NCBI RefSeq assembly: GCF_003576595.1
Contig: NZ_NQOU01000001.1
Coordinates: 560,337 to 624,336 of the forward strand
DNA from: Neopusillimonas maritima
GTDB lineage: Bacteria > Pseudomonadota > Gammaproteobacteria > Burkholderiales > Burkholderiaceae_B
Direction of reading: 5' to 3'
DNA length: 64,000 bases
The position numbers and the translations under genes were made by a program. The notes beneath the pieces were generated by a model. The model had not been told where the DNA came from, searched no databases, and saw only the letters and a list, made by a program, of their open reading frames with translations. Shown here piece by piece: positions 1 through 8,538 of the stretch. Positions within the stretch are counted from its first letter, which is position 1, and each line of letters begins with the position of its first letter.

Positions 1-169
1 ACTGAAGTCGCTTATTGATGGTTGAAAGCGAGACACCATTCAAATGGAGGTTAAGGACATAATCGGTGACGGATTCCAACACGCCTTCGTCTGACAGAAT
101 GACCGGAATCTCCGTGGTCACTCCGCTACTGTCCTCAACGATTTTTGCCTTCACTTTAGTGGCGAACAT
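1..169 (-). CDS. Site-specific integrase-like protein, 5' part only
   Basis: The reverse strand from position 169 opens with ATG and stays open to the window edge (56 codons seen). The protein starts MFATKVKAKIVEDSSG and continues with VLESVTDYVLNLHLNG and VSLSTINKRLQ, which resembles the N-terminal part of tyrosine recombinases, where a helical core-binding domain follows a short beta-strand region. A ribosome-binding-like AAGGAATAGGG lies directly upstream of the ATG. The catalytic domain lies outside the window, so the assignment rests on a short N-terminal resemblance; a phage or plasmid protein of another kind is possible. Confidence 0.45.
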   Translation of the reverse strand, partial: MFATKVKAKIVEDSSGVTTEIPVILSDEGVLESVTDYVLNLHLNGVSLSTINKRLQ

Positions 170-226
170 CCCTATTCCTTACACTGATTACATGTTTTTT
201 CCTACATACTAATTATATTCTTAGGC

Positions 227-256
227 AAAAAACAACCCCCTGATCGGGGGTTGTTT
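227..256 (-). terminator. Rho-independent terminator of the porin gene
   Basis: A 10-bp perfect stem (AACAACCCCC / GGGGGTTGTT) with a 5-nt loop is followed on the minus strand by a run of T (the A-run at 227-232). It lies about 95 nt past the porin stop and ends porin transcription before the integrase-like gene. Confidence 0.85.
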
Positions 257-351
257 ATCAAAATTACACCCTTTTATGTCCTATACGGAACCGAAAGGTG
301 GCTTTTGTCTTTTACAACGCGTTCAGATTTGAAGCGAGATACAACTTCAAA

Positions 352-1548
352 TTAGAACTGGTGACGCAGACCAACAGCGAACTGAGTAGCTTTCAGGTCG
401 TCCTGGAAGTTGACGTTGTCAGCATAGGAACCCAAAGCGTAGATGTTGGTACGCTTGGACAGCTTGTAGCTGTAGCCAACGCTGTATACGTTTTGCTTGT
501 CTTCACCCCAGTTGTAGATACCAGCGTTGCTGGGATCAGACATCATCCAGCTGGCCATGAGTTTGCCGGCTGAACCAACAGGAGCGCTCAGACCCAAAGC
601 GTAGGAATTCACTTTCAGGTTGTCGTTAACAGCGAACGAGTTCAACTCAAGGCTAGTTTTGGCAGGGTTGCTTGAGCTGGGGTCAGGGATGTTACCCGAG
701 AAGTTGCCCAAGTAGCTGTTGCTACCCAAGCTGGAGTTGGCGGAGAACCAACCGTTACGAGTTTGACCACCCGCAGCGTGAACTTTAACAACTTCAAAGT
801 CATAGCTCAGTGCCAAGTTCCATGACTTAACCGTTACACCATCGTCAGCCGCAGTAAAGTTACCAGTAGACTTGTTTTTGAACTGGTCGTATACCAAAGC
901 GGCAGCCAATGGGCCATTGGAATAACGAAGACCAGTTGTCCAGGAGCGAACATTAGGCTCTGCACCGCCAGACTGCTTGAATTCCTGATTGCCGCTGGCG
1001 TTGAAGGAATAGCCCAAACCAAACTGGAAGCCGGAGAAATTAGGGGTTTGATACATGATCATGTTGTCGAGGCGGTGGTTGCGGGCAGCACTAAATGCCG
1101 AACCCACGCGAGCTTGACCGAAAGAAGTCCCGAAGGGGCTGGCAACACCGGCGAAGTATTTCGAGGCGATATTGGTTTGACGACCAAAGTCGAGACGACC
1201 CCAGGAATCGGACATTAAACCAACAGTAGCCTGGCGACCGAACAAACGACCACCCTGACCGGATTCACCTGTACCCAGGTCGAAACCGCTTTCCAATTGG
1301 AAAACCGCCTTCAGACCTTCACCCAGATCTTCGGTACCCTTCAAGCCCCAGCGGTTGCCGGAGTTGATACCGCTGACCATACCAGTGTTTGTGCCTTTAA
1401 CGTCGGCGCCGGCAGCATCGGTACCTTTGAATTGCTGGTAACCAAAACCACCGTCAACGCGGCCGTACAGCGTAACGGAAGTTTCAGCTTGTACCGCACC
1501 TGCAGCGAAGCCGGCGATCAACGCGGCTGTAAGCAGATTTTTTTTCAT
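352..1548 (-). CDS. Outer membrane porin, Burkholderia/Bordetella type (Gram-negative porin, Porin_4)
   Basis: This 398-residue protein begins with a typical signal peptide (MKKNLLTAALIAGFAAGAVQA, cleavage after AQA) followed by ETSVTLYGRVDGGFGY, the conserved first beta strand of betaproteobacterial trimeric porins. It contains the usual FGRQATVGL and LDFGRQ strand/loop 3 region and ends with a strand closing in Phe (GLRHQF), the signature needed for outer membrane insertion. Length matches the family. It forms general diffusion channels in the outer membrane. It is a single gene with its own terminator and a long AT-rich upstream region. The start is fixed by the signal peptide and a GGAG ribosome-binding site 7 nt upstream. 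Substrate preference cannot be read from sequence. Confidence 0.93.
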   Translation of the reverse strand: MKKNLLTAALIAGFAAGAVQAETSVTLYGRVDGGFGYQQFKGTDAAGADVKGTNTGMVSGINSGNRWGLKGTEDLGEGLKAVFQLESGFDLGTGESGQGGRLFGRQATVGLMSDSWGRLDFGRQTNIASKYFAGVASPFGTSFGQARVGSAFSAARNHRLDNMIMYQTPNFSGFQFGLGYSFNASGNQEFKQSGGAEPNVRSWTTGLRYSNGPLAAALVYDQFKNKSTGNFTAADDGVTVKSWNLALSYDFEVVKVHAAGGQTRNGWFSANSSLGSNSYLGNFSGNIPDPSSSNPAKTSLELNSFAVNDNLKVNSYALGLSAPVGSAGKLMASWMMSDPSNAGIYNWGEDKQNVYSVGYSYKLSKRTNIYALGSYADNVNFQDDLKATQFAVGLRHQF

Positions 1549-2014
1549 GAGTAAATCTCCGTAGATTTGAGTTGAGTGGCAACCCGGTCATTGCCCAGTT
1601 GCCTTGTTGAACTCCGCGATGGGAAGTTGAAGAGTATTCCAACAAAAATCCCGACTTCTTGCCATCACAAACACGCAAAAACCCGGTTCTTTCTGTTTTT
1701 GTGTTGCTACCCGACAACAAAAGTGATCAAAAAATGATCAAAACAAAGGGTTTTCACTGATCTGAATAACCCTAGGAAAATTTTTTCCAAAAGAATAAAA
1801 AAGCCAACTTTAAACCGATGTTTTATTTTAAATAGAATTGTTAAATATTTGTTTCATTTAATATTTTCTAATTATAAATTCTGTACCGTACAGTACAAGT
1901 ATAAGACATAAAAGAGACTGTCACTTTAGAAAAACGTGTAATAACAATCGACTACGGGATAGTTCTAATACCAAAATCAAAACTGAAACATTTTTGTCAT
2001 ATTTCAACGGCTCT
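1549..2014 (-). promoter_or_regulatory. Long AT-rich region upstream of the porin gene, with a CTGTAC palindrome
   Basis: 466 nt without a credible gene separate the porin start from the stop of the DUF1513 gene. The part from 1740 to 1990 is strongly AT-rich compared with its surroundings. A perfect 13-nt palindrome with a 1-nt centre (CTGTACCGTACAG) lies at 1881-1893. The region should hold the porin promoter and possibly regulator or sRNA sites. I could not assign a -35/-10 pair with confidence. Confidence 0.45.
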
Positions 2015-3145
2015 CTAAAGGGTGCGCAAGTGGTGATCCCATGCTACCGATTGATCACTTTTTAACACTTTGGGCGCTGCCATACCGGGGCGCCAGTGAG
2101 CCCACCGACCAAACCCGCTATTCACGATGAATCCCCCCTGTGAAGCCGGCGCCACACCACACCCGTCGGGTAGATCGTGCATCGCAAGAAACGTCTTGCT
2201 TGCGGCATCCCAATAGGCCACCACTCCCCCCACCGGGCTACTTGCTGCGACAACACGGGTGATGGGGTCGAACGCGATTGAACCCACATAATGTTGCATG
2301 GCATGCCAGATTTCGTCGTCGGCTTGCACCCACTCAAGGGAGCCCGACCCGCTGTGATAACCCACCAAAGGTATCTGATGCGCACGACTTCCTTGATACT
2401 GGCAGCCAAACCACGCAGATTGCTGATGATCCAACACCACGTGCCTGATAGATTGCTGATGTTGGCGAGCGGGTAAAACGTGGCGCGACAGTATTTGGCC
2501 GTTGGACACATCCAAATAGGCCAATGAAGCTTGCATGGTGTCTCGATTCAACACCAGTTTGTCGTAATCCGGATGCGTCAACAAGCCGCCATTGGCAACA
2601 CATAAACGGTGTTGCTTTACATCAAGAATTATTTCGTGGGGGCCGATACCTGCAGACGCCCACTCCCCCACTCTGTCGAATCCGCCGGAGGATGGGTTCA
2701 ACCGATAAAGACCAATCACGCCACGCCCGGCCTCAAAATCGTTCTCAGCCGCATACAGTAATTGCCCATCTGCTGAAAACGCACCATGGCCCGAAAAGTG
2801 GCGCCCTTGTGGGGTATGAAAAACCCGTGCCGGCTCGTTCAATTTGCCGGGATCACAGGAAAATATCACAGCTTGCGTACCTGGCTGTCGCGCAAACGCC
2901 ACCACTGTGCCGCTGCTTGAGTCAAGCGCAAAACTGTGTCCCCGCCCTGACAGCCTGACGGAGCGTAAGACTTGGCCCCCTTCCGTTAGCAGCACCGCCT
3001 CATAATTGCCGCCCAACTTACGTGCCGCCAGATACAGTGGTCCGCGTAACGCAGAGCCGGGCTCCACCGCCGCCCCGACCGCGCGCTGCGGTGCCACAGC
3101 GGCCACAAATGCCAAGCCCAGCCATTGTCTTCGGTTAATCCCCAT
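2015..3145 (-). CDS. DUF1513 family periplasmic protein (imelysin-operon beta-propeller)
   Basis: The 376-residue protein starts MGINRRQWLGLAFVAAVAPQ, a twin-arginine-like signal (NRRQWLG), and is otherwise built of short beta-rich segments as expected of a beta-propeller. Phrases such as HFSGHGAFSADGQLLYAAEND and IGPHEIILD are typical of DUF1513 proteins. These proteins accompany imelysins and di-haem DUF1111 proteins in iron-related operons of proteobacteria; their biochemical role is unknown. The start overlaps the end of the preceding imelysin-like gene by 11 nt, so it is the last gene of a translationally coupled operon. The Tat-like signal implies folding in the cytoplasm before export. 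Confidence 0.82.
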   Translation of the reverse strand: MGINRRQWLGLAFVAAVAPQRAVGAAVEPGSALRGPLYLAARKLGGNYEAVLLTEGGQVLRSVRLSGRGHSFALDSSSGTVVAFARQPGTQAVIFSCDPGKLNEPARVFHTPQGRHFSGHGAFSADGQLLYAAENDFEAGRGVIGLYRLNPSSGGFDRVGEWASAGIGPHEIILDVKQHRLCVANGGLLTHPDYDKLVLNRDTMQASLAYLDVSNGQILSRHVLPARQHQQSIRHVVLDHQQSAWFGCQYQGSRAHQIPLVGYHSGSGSLEWVQADDEIWHAMQHYVGSIAFDPITRVVAASSPVGGVVAYWDAASKTFLAMHDLPDGCGVAPASQGGFIVNSGFGRWAHWRPGMAAPKVLKSDQSVAWDHHLRTL

Positions 3146-4268
3146 CGAGTGCGTTAAACCCTACGTTGACACCTAACACCGACGCAAGATCGGCATCGGT
3201 TAAATCTTTCGCATTATCAACAATACGTCCCAAAAGCATCCACTCCTGTCGCAAGGAAGGCGACGGAACTGCTTCATCTGCCAGAGGCAACGTGTTAGCC
3301 TGTTGCGCTGCGCGGCCCAGTTCAGCTTCAATTTGATCCACAATCCATTCCTGATCAGCAGGCAACAAGTCGGGGGCAAGCACAAAGGTCCGCATCCCCC
3401 TCAGTGAAGCCGCGATCGCGGGGCCGGTTAAACCGCTGCGCCAATACGGCGCCTTCTTGACCGCCACTTTTGACTCAGACCCCATTAACGGCGGGGCAAG
3501 TTGAATATCGCGCACAAACTGCAAGCCTGTCGATAACGCCTTGACGCCTTCCGACAAAATCTCCTGATTGCTGCGATAGACCGGATTATTTTCCGCAGGC
3601 TTAACAAAACGCTGCGCATACTCGCCATCGGGTAATAACCACGCCTCACTTAACTCACCGGCTACCGACGCAATGTTTTTCGTGAGATCAGCGGCATAAC
3701 GGCACAGCGGCCTGCGCTCATCTGCCGACAAGGAATGATTCAACACGCCTTTATCCCGATACAAAACATATTCCAGTGCCGGAAGCCCTTGAACCGCAAC
3801 ACTCGACTGACCGATCGGCACGGCAGGCTCTTCACCCTGAAATTGCTGCAGCGTTCCCGAAACCTGTCGCAGCATGACACCACGGGGGTCAGGCCAAAAA
3901 CTCAAACGTTCGTAGCGATTATCTTCAACCAAAGGGCCAAACCGCAGGAAGGCTACACCCGACCATGCTTTAACGACCGACTCAAAACCCGAAGACGTTT
4001 TGTGCAGCCACGCCGGATCCGCCTCGATGCACCCCTGTTCAAAATGCTGCTGCAAATTACGTGACTGTTGCGCCAAATGCTGAAAACCAGGCGCAATCGC
4101 GCGTTCAACCCACAGCCGGCCAACCTCGCTGCCGGCAACTGACGCAGAGTGCTTTTCACCACCTTGCGCCGACGCGGATTTCACGCCCATATAACTTAAT
4201 ACCGCCACCATGCAAAACGCCGTCACCCGTGCGGCGCAAGCGTGTGCCTTCGTCTCAACGCGCTTCAT
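3135..4268 (-). CDS. Imelysin-family periplasmic protein, degenerate GxHxxE motif
   Basis: The start is taken at 4268, where ATG overlaps the TGA of the upstream DUF1111 gene (ATGA), giving 377 residues beginning MKRVETKAHACAARVTAFCM, a signal-peptide-like leader. The body has imelysin features: FEQGCIEADPAWLHKT and the helical-bundle segment GLPALEYVLYRDKG. This segment aligns with the imelysin GxHxxE motif, but the His is replaced by Pro, so the proposed metal-binding His is missing. Imelysins are periplasmic proteins tied to iron acquisition, and operons often carry two divergent copies. This copy probably has a structural or partner role. The longer open frame to 4361 lies inside the DUF1111 coding region and is rejected as the start. 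Confidence 0.8.
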   Translation of the reverse strand: MKRVETKAHACAARVTAFCMVAVLSYMGVKSASAQGGEKHSASVAGSEVGRLWVERAIAPGFQHLAQQSRNLQQHFEQGCIEADPAWLHKTSSGFESVVKAWSGVAFLRFGPLVEDNRYERLSFWPDPRGVMLRQVSGTLQQFQGEEPAVPIGQSSVAVQGLPALEYVLYRDKGVLNHSLSADERRPLCRYAADLTKNIASVAGELSEAWLLPDGEYAQRFVKPAENNPVYRSNQEILSEGVKALSTGLQFVRDIQLAPPLMGSESKVAVKKAPYWRSGLTGPAIAASLRGMRTFVLAPDLLPADQEWIVDQIEAELGRAAQQANTLPLADEAVPSPSLRQEWMLLGRIVDNAKDLTDADLASVLGVNVGFNALDGD

Positions 4269-5809
4269 AAAGACTCCAGGAATTTCAATAAATTGTCGCG
4301 ATCTTCCGGCGTCATGGCGGCCACGCGGTCTCGCGCGGCTTGTGCCTCGCCGCCATGCCACATAATGGCCTCGAGTAACGTTCGAGCTCTCCCGTCGTGC
4401 AGCCAGGTCGCGTTCGGATTAACCGTTTTAGTAAGCCCAATACCCCACAAAGGCGGGGTACGCCATTCCCGCGCCCATGCGCCTCCTTCATCGGCAAGGC
4501 CCGGCCCCATATCGTGCAGCAACATATCGGTATACGGCCAAATCAGTTGGAACTGATGGGCAGGATGCGTTGCATCGCGGCGCGTGACATATTTAGGCAC
4601 ATGGCAGGCCACGCAGTTGGCTTCGTAAAACAACTTTTTCCCGGCCAACACCCGCACATCATTCACATTTCTACGTTGAGGCAACGCCAGGTTTTCGGAA
4701 TACCGGCTGACGAAATCCAGCAGCTCACCCGGTACCTCATGCGCCCCCTGACTATTTTGAACACCATGCGGCATCTTGAAACACGCCTTTTGAGCAAACG
4801 TGCATTCGCCATACGGTGACGGCACCAGAGGAGTGGACAAGCCCATATCGGCGGAGAACGCCACCGCCGCCTGCTGCTTAACGGTAGGCTGCTCGGCTTT
4901 CCAACCGAAACGACCCAAGGCTTTTTTTCCTGTCTCAAGGTCTTCAACCCAACGTACACGCCCGGTAACACCGTCTTTTTTTGCCTCCGGGCGATTGATA
5001 TTGCGAAGAATATCGTTAGGATGAATCGCCTCAAGCAGACCTAACCCAATCATTGGCGAAGCCAACCGAGGCGATAAACGCACATCTTCGTGTAGCGCGC
5101 CATATGCCAAGTCGGTTAGCTCGTAAACCGGTTTCATCAACTCAACTGTTTCGCCGCCGTTCAAAGTAACTTCCTGCGATTCATACCCAATCTGCAAATC
5201 CCCCTCTCGACTTAATCCGGGAACAGCAAAAGGCTGAAACTGATGACCATAAACAGGGTCGGGTGCCTCCAATGCCTCAATCACGGAGTCGACCGCCTCG
5301 TTCTGATTATGCGCCAATGACAAACGTATCAATAAGGCCATATTCCCCGTAAGCGCTTCGGGGTCAAACCCCGGCACCGTACCTCGGCCATCTTTGACAT
5401 GGCACGCTTGACATGATCGGGCGTTAAATAGCGGCCCCAATCCGTCGGATGCGAGCGTAGACGAGGGCGACGAAACCCAGTCTTTGCGAAACAAACCGTT
5501 CCCGACAAGAAACTGTTGGCGCTCTTCAAAACTTAAGTTGGCAGCCGGATGGGAAAAAATATCGGCATTCACCCGCTTATCAACTGTTCCCGCGCCACCT
5601 TGCATGACCTCAAACGACTCCGCTTGCGAGAAGTCTTCAGTGAATTCGGTGACCGCCTGAACCCGTTCATAAGACGCATCAGACAAATCGGGTCGAGCCT
5701 GATCAGACACGGCCTGCTGCGATTGGCTGTACGCCGGCCCTCCGATTGCAAGACAGAATGCAAGCAACAGAGACCGGCCACTCATGGCATAGTGCGCGAA
5801 CTGCGTCAT
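4265..5809 (-). CDS. Di-haem cytochrome c, DUF1111 family (putative thiol oxidoreductase)
   Basis: From ATG at 5809 the protein has 514 residues and begins with a signal peptide (MTQFAHYAMSGRSLLLAFCL). A second ATG at 5785 could also serve. Two c-type haem sites are visible: CQACH near residues 133-137 and CVACH near 399-403. DUF1111 proteins resemble di-haem peroxidases (MauG/CcpA-like) and are annotated as thiol oxidoreductases; they are periplasmic. The position between two imelysins is typical for this family and suggests a redox step in iron uptake. The open frame extends upstream to 5929 inside the preceding gene; the downstream ATG was chosen because it restores the signal peptide. Confidence 0.87.
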   Translation of the reverse strand: MTQFAHYAMSGRSLLLAFCLAIGGPAYSQSQQAVSDQARPDLSDASYERVQAVTEFTEDFSQAESFEVMQGGAGTVDKRVNADIFSHPAANLSFEERQQFLVGNGLFRKDWVSSPSSTLASDGLGPLFNARSCQACHVKDGRGTVPGFDPEALTGNMALLIRLSLAHNQNEAVDSVIEALEAPDPVYGHQFQPFAVPGLSREGDLQIGYESQEVTLNGGETVELMKPVYELTDLAYGALHEDVRLSPRLASPMIGLGLLEAIHPNDILRNINRPEAKKDGVTGRVRWVEDLETGKKALGRFGWKAEQPTVKQQAAVAFSADMGLSTPLVPSPYGECTFAQKACFKMPHGVQNSQGAHEVPGELLDFVSRYSENLALPQRRNVNDVRVLAGKKLFYEANCVACHVPKYVTRRDATHPAHQFQLIWPYTDMLLHDMGPGLADEGGAWAREWRTPPLWGIGLTKTVNPNATWLHDGRARTLLEAIMWHGGEAQAARDRVAAMTPEDRDNLLKFLESL

Positions 5810-5819
5810 GAGTCGTCTG

Positions 5820-7124
5820 CTATTGGAAGACGGCCGAGGGGCCGTCAAGACTGTCAGAACCCTCGATTTGAACACCACCCAGGTCAAGCAAAGCAATAAC
5901 CCGCTCAATACTACGCGTTTGCGCAACAAGATGATCCACCACCGACTGCACTACAGCGTTACCTTCGGCGTTGCCTGACGCAATCATTTGATCGTACGTT
6001 TCTACGTGTTTCGCGCGTTCACGCATGATTTCCATTGCAGCCAACGTGGCCGACAGTCGCGAGCGCATTTCTTCGTCCAACTTGGGGTCATGTTGGCGTA
6101 CCAAATCGCTTAACGACGGGCCTTCTGTGAGTGTGCCGTCAATCGCAAGATACTCGCCCAAATAAACGTTTTGCATCCCTAATTGGTTGTAGTAGTGTGA
6201 ATTATGGGTGTTGTCCGAGAAACAATCGTGCTCTTCTTCCGGATCATGAAGAATCAAACCCAGTTTGATGCGTTCACCCGCCAGCTCTCCGTAAGAAAGA
6301 CTACCCAGCCCGGTCAGCATGGCGATCAGACCCGCTTTAGGATCCGACACAACCGCTTCACGCGCCTGGCCCTGATCCTGCCAATACGTCACCATTTGCT
6401 CGAGATCGGACACCAGCATGTCGGTTACCACCCGTAAGTATTGGGCGCGACGCTCACAATTTCCATTGGTGCAGTTTTCAATGCTGTAATCCGTGTAGGG
6501 GCGATTACCCGAGTGTCGCTCTTGTGGGGTGCCACTGCGCCCTTCCGGAGCCGGCCCCGTGCCATTCAAGTCTTGCCCCCAAAGTAAAAACTCAACAGCG
6601 TGATAGCCCGTTGCAACGTTCGCCTCGTTGCCATCTGCTTCATGCAATACATTACGCAATAAATCAGGGGTGATTTCCGATGCGTTTACTGATTGCCCAC
6701 CAATTTTCAACTGCGGATTAGCAATGACATTCACCACATAATAGGCATTTAAATCGGAGTCAGTGCCATACGACGCATCAACATAATCAATCATGCCCTC
6801 GTCAAGCGGCCAGGCATTCACCTTGCCTTCCCAGGCATCCACAATGGGGTTGCCGAAACGATATGCCTCAGTTTGCTGATAAGGTACACGCGAGTCGATC
6901 CAGGCTTGGCGCGCCGCCGCCATCGTCTCGGCACTGGGTTTTTCCAAAAGCAAATTGATCGACGCCTGAAGATCGCGTGCAGAATCCAGTGCATCTGTAT
7001 AGGCAGCGTGCGCAATGTCTGCATAGGTTTTGGTTACAGCTTCGGGTGTGGCGGCCCACGAGGCGGACGAAACCATCAACAGCACCGCTCCAAACACATG
7101 CCCCAACTTGGATAACTTAATCAT
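5820..7124 (-). CDS. Imelysin (peptidase M75-like) family iron-regulated protein
   Basis: This 434-residue protein starts with a signal peptide ending near SSASWA. It carries the conserved imelysin motif GYHAVEFLLWGQDLNG (GxHxxE, residues about 173-178), the family's proposed metal site, and a RQAWIDSRVPYQQTEAYRFG segment typical of IrpA-like imelysins. It acts in the periplasm or at the outer membrane surface in iron uptake; no peptidase activity should be assumed. It is the first gene of a four-gene minus-strand operon with the DUF1111, second imelysin and DUF1513 genes. A Fur-like site lies about 40 nt upstream of the start, consistent with repression by iron. Confidence 0.9.
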   Translation of the reverse strand: MIKLSKLGHVFGAVLLMVSSASWAATPEAVTKTYADIAHAAYTDALDSARDLQASINLLLEKPSAETMAAARQAWIDSRVPYQQTEAYRFGNPIVDAWEGKVNAWPLDEGMIDYVDASYGTDSDLNAYYVVNVIANPQLKIGGQSVNASEITPDLLRNVLHEADGNEANVATGYHAVEFLLWGQDLNGTGPAPEGRSGTPQERHSGNRPYTDYSIENCTNGNCERRAQYLRVVTDMLVSDLEQMVTYWQDQGQAREAVVSDPKAGLIAMLTGLGSLSYGELAGERIKLGLILHDPEEEHDCFSDNTHNSHYYNQLGMQNVYLGEYLAIDGTLTEGPSLSDLVRQHDPKLDEEMRSRLSATLAAMEIMRERAKHVETYDQMIASGNAEGNAVVQSVVDHLVAQTRSIERVIALLDLGGVQIEGSDSLDGPSAVFQ

Positions 7125-7164
7125 GCTTTATCTCGCCCTTAACCGTTGTTTTCAATTTCAATAC

Positions 7165-7192
7165 TGAGATTGTAAACGATTTGCATTTACTA
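7165..7192 (-). promoter_or_regulatory. Candidate Fur box upstream of the imelysin operon
   Basis: On the minus strand the sequence AATGCAAATCGTTTACAATC lies about 40-70 nt upstream of the imelysin start. It resembles the ATGCAAAT-rich Fur sites seen before iron genes in this bacterial group and has the expected dyad of AT-rich hexamers. The match to the 19-bp consensus is partial, so this is inferred from pattern and context. Confidence 0.45.
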
Positions 7193-7239
7193 ATCAGCAT
7201 CTAAGCCGGTTCATCAACGGTGAATGAAAGCGCCACGCG

Positions 7240-7290
7240 AAAAAAAACCGCAACCTTCAGGGTACCTACCCGGACTGGTTACGGTTTTTT
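7240..7290 (-). terminator. Hairpin terminator, probably the original terminator of tRNA-Leu(GAG)
   Basis: CCGCAACC (7248-7255) pairs imperfectly with GGTTACGG (7277-7284), with A-runs on the left and T-runs on the right, so it could act in both directions. It sits just past the displaced tRNA 3' end at 7298-7319, where the chromosomal tRNA-Leu terminator would be left after island insertion. Confidence 0.6.
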
Positions 7291-7297
7291 AAAATTC

Positions 7298-7319
7298 TGG
7301 TGCGACGGCGGGACTCGAA
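7298..7319 (-). repeat. Distal attachment site of the genomic island (copy of tRNA-Leu 3' end)
   Basis: The plus-strand sequence TGGTGCGACGGCGGGACTCG repeats the 3' end of tRNA-Leu(GAG) at 26087-26109 (TGGTGCCGACGGCGAGACTC), in the same orientation, with one single-base gap and one substitution over about 22 bases. No complete tRNA can be folded here. This is the pattern left when a P4-type integrase inserts an element into a tRNA 3' end. The two copies enclose about 18.8 kb. Confidence 0.75.
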
Positions 7320-7362
7320 TAGTCAGCATTCATGCGGTCTACAGAGGGCCTCATCTCAATAA

Positions 7363-7384
7363 GCACCCAAACAGGTACCCAAAA
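7363..7384. repeat. Left-end copy of the 22-bp arm-like repeat
   Basis: GCACCCAAACAGGTACCCAA followed by AA matches GTACCCAAACGAGTACCCAA followed by AA at 25945-25966 in 19 of 22 positions. Each copy holds two near-direct TACCCAAA units. The copies lie about 45 and 120 nt inside the two attachment sites, as expected for integrase arm-binding sites. Confidence 0.55.
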
Positions 7385-7485
7385 TCTTTTGCTTGCTGTT
7401 AGCCAAGCTAATCAGCCTGCTGTATTTTCGCCCACAGCACATGCTGACGCAAGCTTTCTGAATCACCATTCCCACAGGCTTCTCT

Positions 7486-7779
7486 ATGAACGAATCTCTG
7501 TCTGAGGTCATCCGTATCCGGGTGACCCCGTCCCATGCTGCGCGTCTGGGTGAGGCTGCCGCTCTCTCCGGACTGTCCCTCTCTAACTATATAAGGCGAC
7601 GATTGTCCGCTGACGACACGCTGCAGGAAGAACTGACGCTATTACGTCAGATCGTCGCCGACCTGGGCCATCTGCGCGACACCCGCTTGGCCGCAGTCGA
7701 ATCCGCCCATCTGTTACGGGCCATGGCCAAGCCAGAGCACCTTGCCATCGCACAACAAACGCTACAGCAGCAACGCTAA
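7486..7779 (+). CDS. Ribbon-helix-helix protein, plasmid/ICE mobilisation type
   Basis: This 97-residue protein has the pattern EVIRIRVTPSHAARLGEAA then LSGLSLSNYIRRRL near the N terminus: a beta strand followed by two helices, typical of ribbon-helix-helix DNA-binding proteins such as MobC/TraJ-like relaxosome accessory proteins. The C-terminal half is helical and Leu/Ala/Gln-rich. It lies 54 nt before a trbM-like gene on the same strand, which supports a conjugative-element origin. The exact role (relaxosome component or autoregulator) is not clear. The start at 7486 is the only ATG that keeps the complete RHH fold. Confidence 0.6.
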   Translation: MNESLSEVIRIRVTPSHAARLGEAAALSGLSLSNYIRRRLSADDTLQEELTLLRQIVADLGHLRDTRLAAVESAHLLRAMAKPEHLAIAQQTLQQQR

Positions 7780-7833
7780 CCTTCCCCGGCCTGACCACGG
7801 CCACCTGCTTTACCATCCCCCGGAGACACCCTC

Positions 7834-8508
7834 ATGCAACCCCTTCCCGTCCTGCGGGCTGGGACGCTGGCGCTTGCCTGCGTTTTAGCTCCCGCTACCC
7901 ATGCCACCGGCACCATCGAACTGCTTACCGGCATCCCCCGTCTGGCTTGTGAAGCGACACTTTGTCTGTCGTCTAGCTTGCGTCCTGGTGAATGCAACCT
8001 TTCCCTAAATCATTACTTTCGTATTAAAAAATTCAACAAGCGCGGGCTGGACTGGACTGCTACGGTCGCAGCAAGACGCGATTTTCTATCTGAGTGTCCG
8101 GCAGCCAGCGATCCGGGCATACCAGAACGCATAGATGCGATTTCACGCGGAGCTGGGAAATGCGATGCGGAATTTCTGAACCGCAGCTATGCGGCCACCG
8201 CTTATAAATGGCGCGAACGCGGCTACAACTACTGGAGCGGCGACAGCGCGGAGCCGGTTTACGAAGTCCACCCACTACCCACTGTCACGCTCAGCCAACT
8301 TCCCACCTACTGCGTCGCCTACAACGATCACGCCTGGACGCATGAACTATCTGTTCGCTATGTCGGCAAACCCGCCATGGGCGGGCTCTGGGTAAAGGCT
8401 GAGGACTACGAGGCCGCACAAACCGAGTGGAACGCCAAACATGATGGGCTTTGGGCCAGCGGCTGGAATTTCTCGCTCACTGATCCAAGGCAACGACCCG
8501 ACTACTGA
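7834..8508 (+). CDS. trbM: TrbM family conjugal transfer protein
   Basis: The 224-residue protein begins with a signal peptide (LAGTLALACVLAPATHA-like leader) followed by the TrbM hallmark region ELLTGIPRLACEATLCLSSS and RPGECNLSLNHYF. The Cys residues in this region are conserved in the family. TrbM is an exported accessory protein of P-type conjugation systems; its exact function is unknown. The C-terminal part is Trp/Tyr-rich. It lies on the integrated island downstream of an RHH protein and is followed by what looks like the start of another gene that was cut off. It is therefore a relic of transfer functions rather than part of a complete conjugation locus. Confidence 0.75.
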   Translation: MQPLPVLRAGTLALACVLAPATHATGTIELLTGIPRLACEATLCLSSSLRPGECNLSLNHYFRIKKFNKRGLDWTATVAARRDFLSECPAASDPGIPERIDAISRGAGKCDAEFLNRSYAATAYKWRERGYNYWSGDSAEPVYEVHPLPTVTLSQLPTYCVAYNDHAWTHELSVRYVGKPAMGGLWVKAEDYEAAQTEWNAKHDGLWASGWNFSLTDPRQRPDY

Positions 8509-8519
8509 GGAAACCCACT

Positions 8520-8537
8520 ATGATCGCAGAGGCCTAA
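8520..8537 (+). pseudogene. Cut-off start of a gene downstream of trbM
   Basis: A ribosome-binding-like GAGGAAA precedes ATG at 8520, but the frame stops after five codons (M I A E A). In conjugation operons a further gene normally follows trbM. The start signals followed by an immediate stop and a change of gene direction suggest a deletion or rearrangement breakpoint near 8530. Confidence 0.3.
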
Positions 8538-8538
8538 G

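Noticed and set aside
4268-4361. Upstream start for the second imelysin (MAWRRGTSRARPRG...)
   Set aside because: The extension is Arg-rich, lies within the DUF1111 coding sequence, and would mask the signal peptide that begins at 4268.
7298-7402. A second tRNA-Leu gene at the left island end
   Set aside because: Only the T-loop and 3' acceptor portion are present, with one base missing; no D-arm or anticodon arm can be found upstream on the minus strand.
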